Source: Candidatus Sulfotelmatobacter sp. (lineage in GTDB: Bacteria; Acidobacteriota; Terriglobia; Terriglobales; Acidobacteriaceae). Taken from it: DNA of 33,250 bases. Every line of letters starts with the position of its first letter. Within the stretch, counting starts at the first letter, position 1. Shown here one piece after another: positions 32,635-33,250 of the stretch. Position numbers and translations under genes: made by a program. The notes under the pieces are model-generated. The model was not told where the DNA came from and made no database searches. It saw nothing but the letters and a program-made list of their open reading frames with translations. Location: assembly GCA_030040965.1 (NCBI GenBank), contig JASHOT010000034.1, forward strand, positions 1 to 33,250, in the 5' to 3' direction.

Positions 32635-32701
32635 GAACTGAGTCAACTTTCAGCAGCAACCAAAAGTAGCCATCCTTAAAACGTATGTTTTCGCTGACGG
32701 C

Positions 32702-32965
32702 TTACTTCATCGCCACAACGTGCTTGCCCAGACGCGACTTGTAGCGGGAAGCGGTGTTCTCGTGCAGAGTGCCCTTCTGAATGGCCTTGTCGAGAGCGGA
32801 AACGGTGTTGCGGTAGATCTGTTCTGCGGCGGTCTTGTCGCCTTTGGCGATGGTTTCCCGCAGTTGGCGCAGTTGCGTGCGCAGGGCGGAAGTGTTGGCG
32901 CGGTTGCGCGTGGTGCGGCGTTCGGTCTGGCGGGCGCGCTTCAGCGCCGAAAGATGATTTGCCAT
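32702..32965 (-). CDS. rpsT: 30S ribosomal protein S20
   Basis: 87-residue basic helical protein that binds 16S rRNA. It matches S20: [21 protein letters not shown], then [18 protein letters not shown] and [18 protein letters not shown]. The ATG at 32965 was chosen since it gives the standard N-terminus and length; an upstream in-frame ATG at 33016 would add an unlikely 17-residue extension. An AAAGGTAA lies about 11 bp before the start. Single-gene unit on the minus strand, convergent with the frameshifted methyltransferase-like gene. Confidence 0.95.
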   Translation of the reverse strand: MANHLSALKRARQTERRTTRNRANTSALRTQLRQLRETIAKGDKTAAEQIYRNTVSALDKAIQKGTLHENTASRYKSRLGKHVVAMK

Positions 32966-33104
32966 GTCTGGTTCGTTACCTTTACTTGGGAAATATTCGG
33001 GGTAGGTCCGAAACATTGATTATATGGGCTAAACCCTAGCCGGTCAACCAGATGGGTAACGATCTCGCCTTGTTCGGAATTCGGCACGACCCGGCACGGT
33101 GATG

Positions 33105-33250
33105 TCAAGCTGCTTGTGTAAATAGGTTGAGGGTGCGATTTTTCCATTCGAGGTTAAACCTCTGAAAAATGGAGTAAATGATCCGGTCCACGCTTTCCAC
33201 GTTCACAAAGCAAACCATGGGTCGAGTGCGGCGGCGTACTTCGACGAAGC
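33105..33250 (-). mobile_element. C-terminal end of a mutator-type (IS256-like) transposase, runs off right edge
   Basis: On the minus strand a frame open to the edge encodes 47 residues, F-V-E-V-R-R-R-T-R-P-M, then NVESVDRIIYSIFQRFNLEW, to FTQAA and TGA (33105-33107). The RRRTRPM..F.N..S..RIIY.IF pattern matches the C-terminus of IS256/mutator-family transposases. The catalytic DDE part lies beyond the window. The outer end of the element should be within 33017-33104, but a terminal inverted repeat cannot be shown without the other end. Confidence 0.6.

Overview
The window looks like a chromosomal segment of a diderm bacterium with moderately high GC, most likely an Acidobacteriota member (Koribacter/Terriglobales-like). 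This is inference. It rests on lpxB and lptE (an LPS outer membrane), GTG/TTG starts, a short-form Psd with PssA, a signal-peptide-bearing GH3 glycosidase, many small lineage-type hypotheticals, and short dispersed palindromic repeats between and inside genes. No phage, plasmid, CRISPR or classical defence module was seen. The only mobile-element gene is the 3' end of a mutator-type (IS256-like) transposase at the right edge.

Layout. 1-3346 (+): the end of a double ABC permease, then a two-domain lipid acyltransferase resembling OlsF. 3360-4731 (-): a hemerythrin-like protein and a HAD phosphatase, divergent from 4864-7141 (+), which holds an AAA_28 NTPase, a 62-residue protein, 3-hydroxyacyl-CoA dehydrogenase and a YcxB-like membrane protein. 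7145-18552 (-): a MidA-type methyltransferase with a small partner, an M1-aminopeptidase-like protein that has lost its catalytic residues, lpxB, a 966-residue GH3 glycosidase, an HELGH zincin and an MsbA-type ABC exporter. 18728-21333 (+): HemW and an acyl-CoA dehydrogenase. 21334-22700 (-): an MBOAT/wax-synthase-like acyltransferase coupled to a four-helix membrane protein. 22871-27161 (+): a zinc-ribbon membrane protein, meaB, a broken membrane-protein gene, methylmalonyl-CoA epimerase, an NTF2-like protein, tsaB and rimI. 27270-27500 (+): a DUF465 gene with its own promoter and two terminators. 27654-32034 (+): psd, pssA, an Asd-like protein lacking the active-site Cys, lptE and holA, tightly packed. 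Then come a frameshifted isoprenylcysteine-methyltransferase-like gene, rpsT (-) and the transposase end (-).

Functional themes. Envelope lipids recur: OlsF-like, LpxB, MsbA-like exporter, MBOAT, Psd, PssA, LptE. Acyl-CoA and propionate metabolism is also represented: Hbd, acyl-CoA dehydrogenase, MeaB and Mce.

The most unusual structure is around lptE. Its signal-peptide region (30256-30332) consists of heptamers related to GGTACTC in inverted orientation. Its junction with holA (30849-30900) is a second inverted heptamer array, of GTCGTTR units, folding into a near-perfect 46-bp palindrome. Two copies of another palindromic element are translated in frame inside the ABC exporter. Two probable pseudo-enzymes and two frameshifted genes add to the list of oddities.
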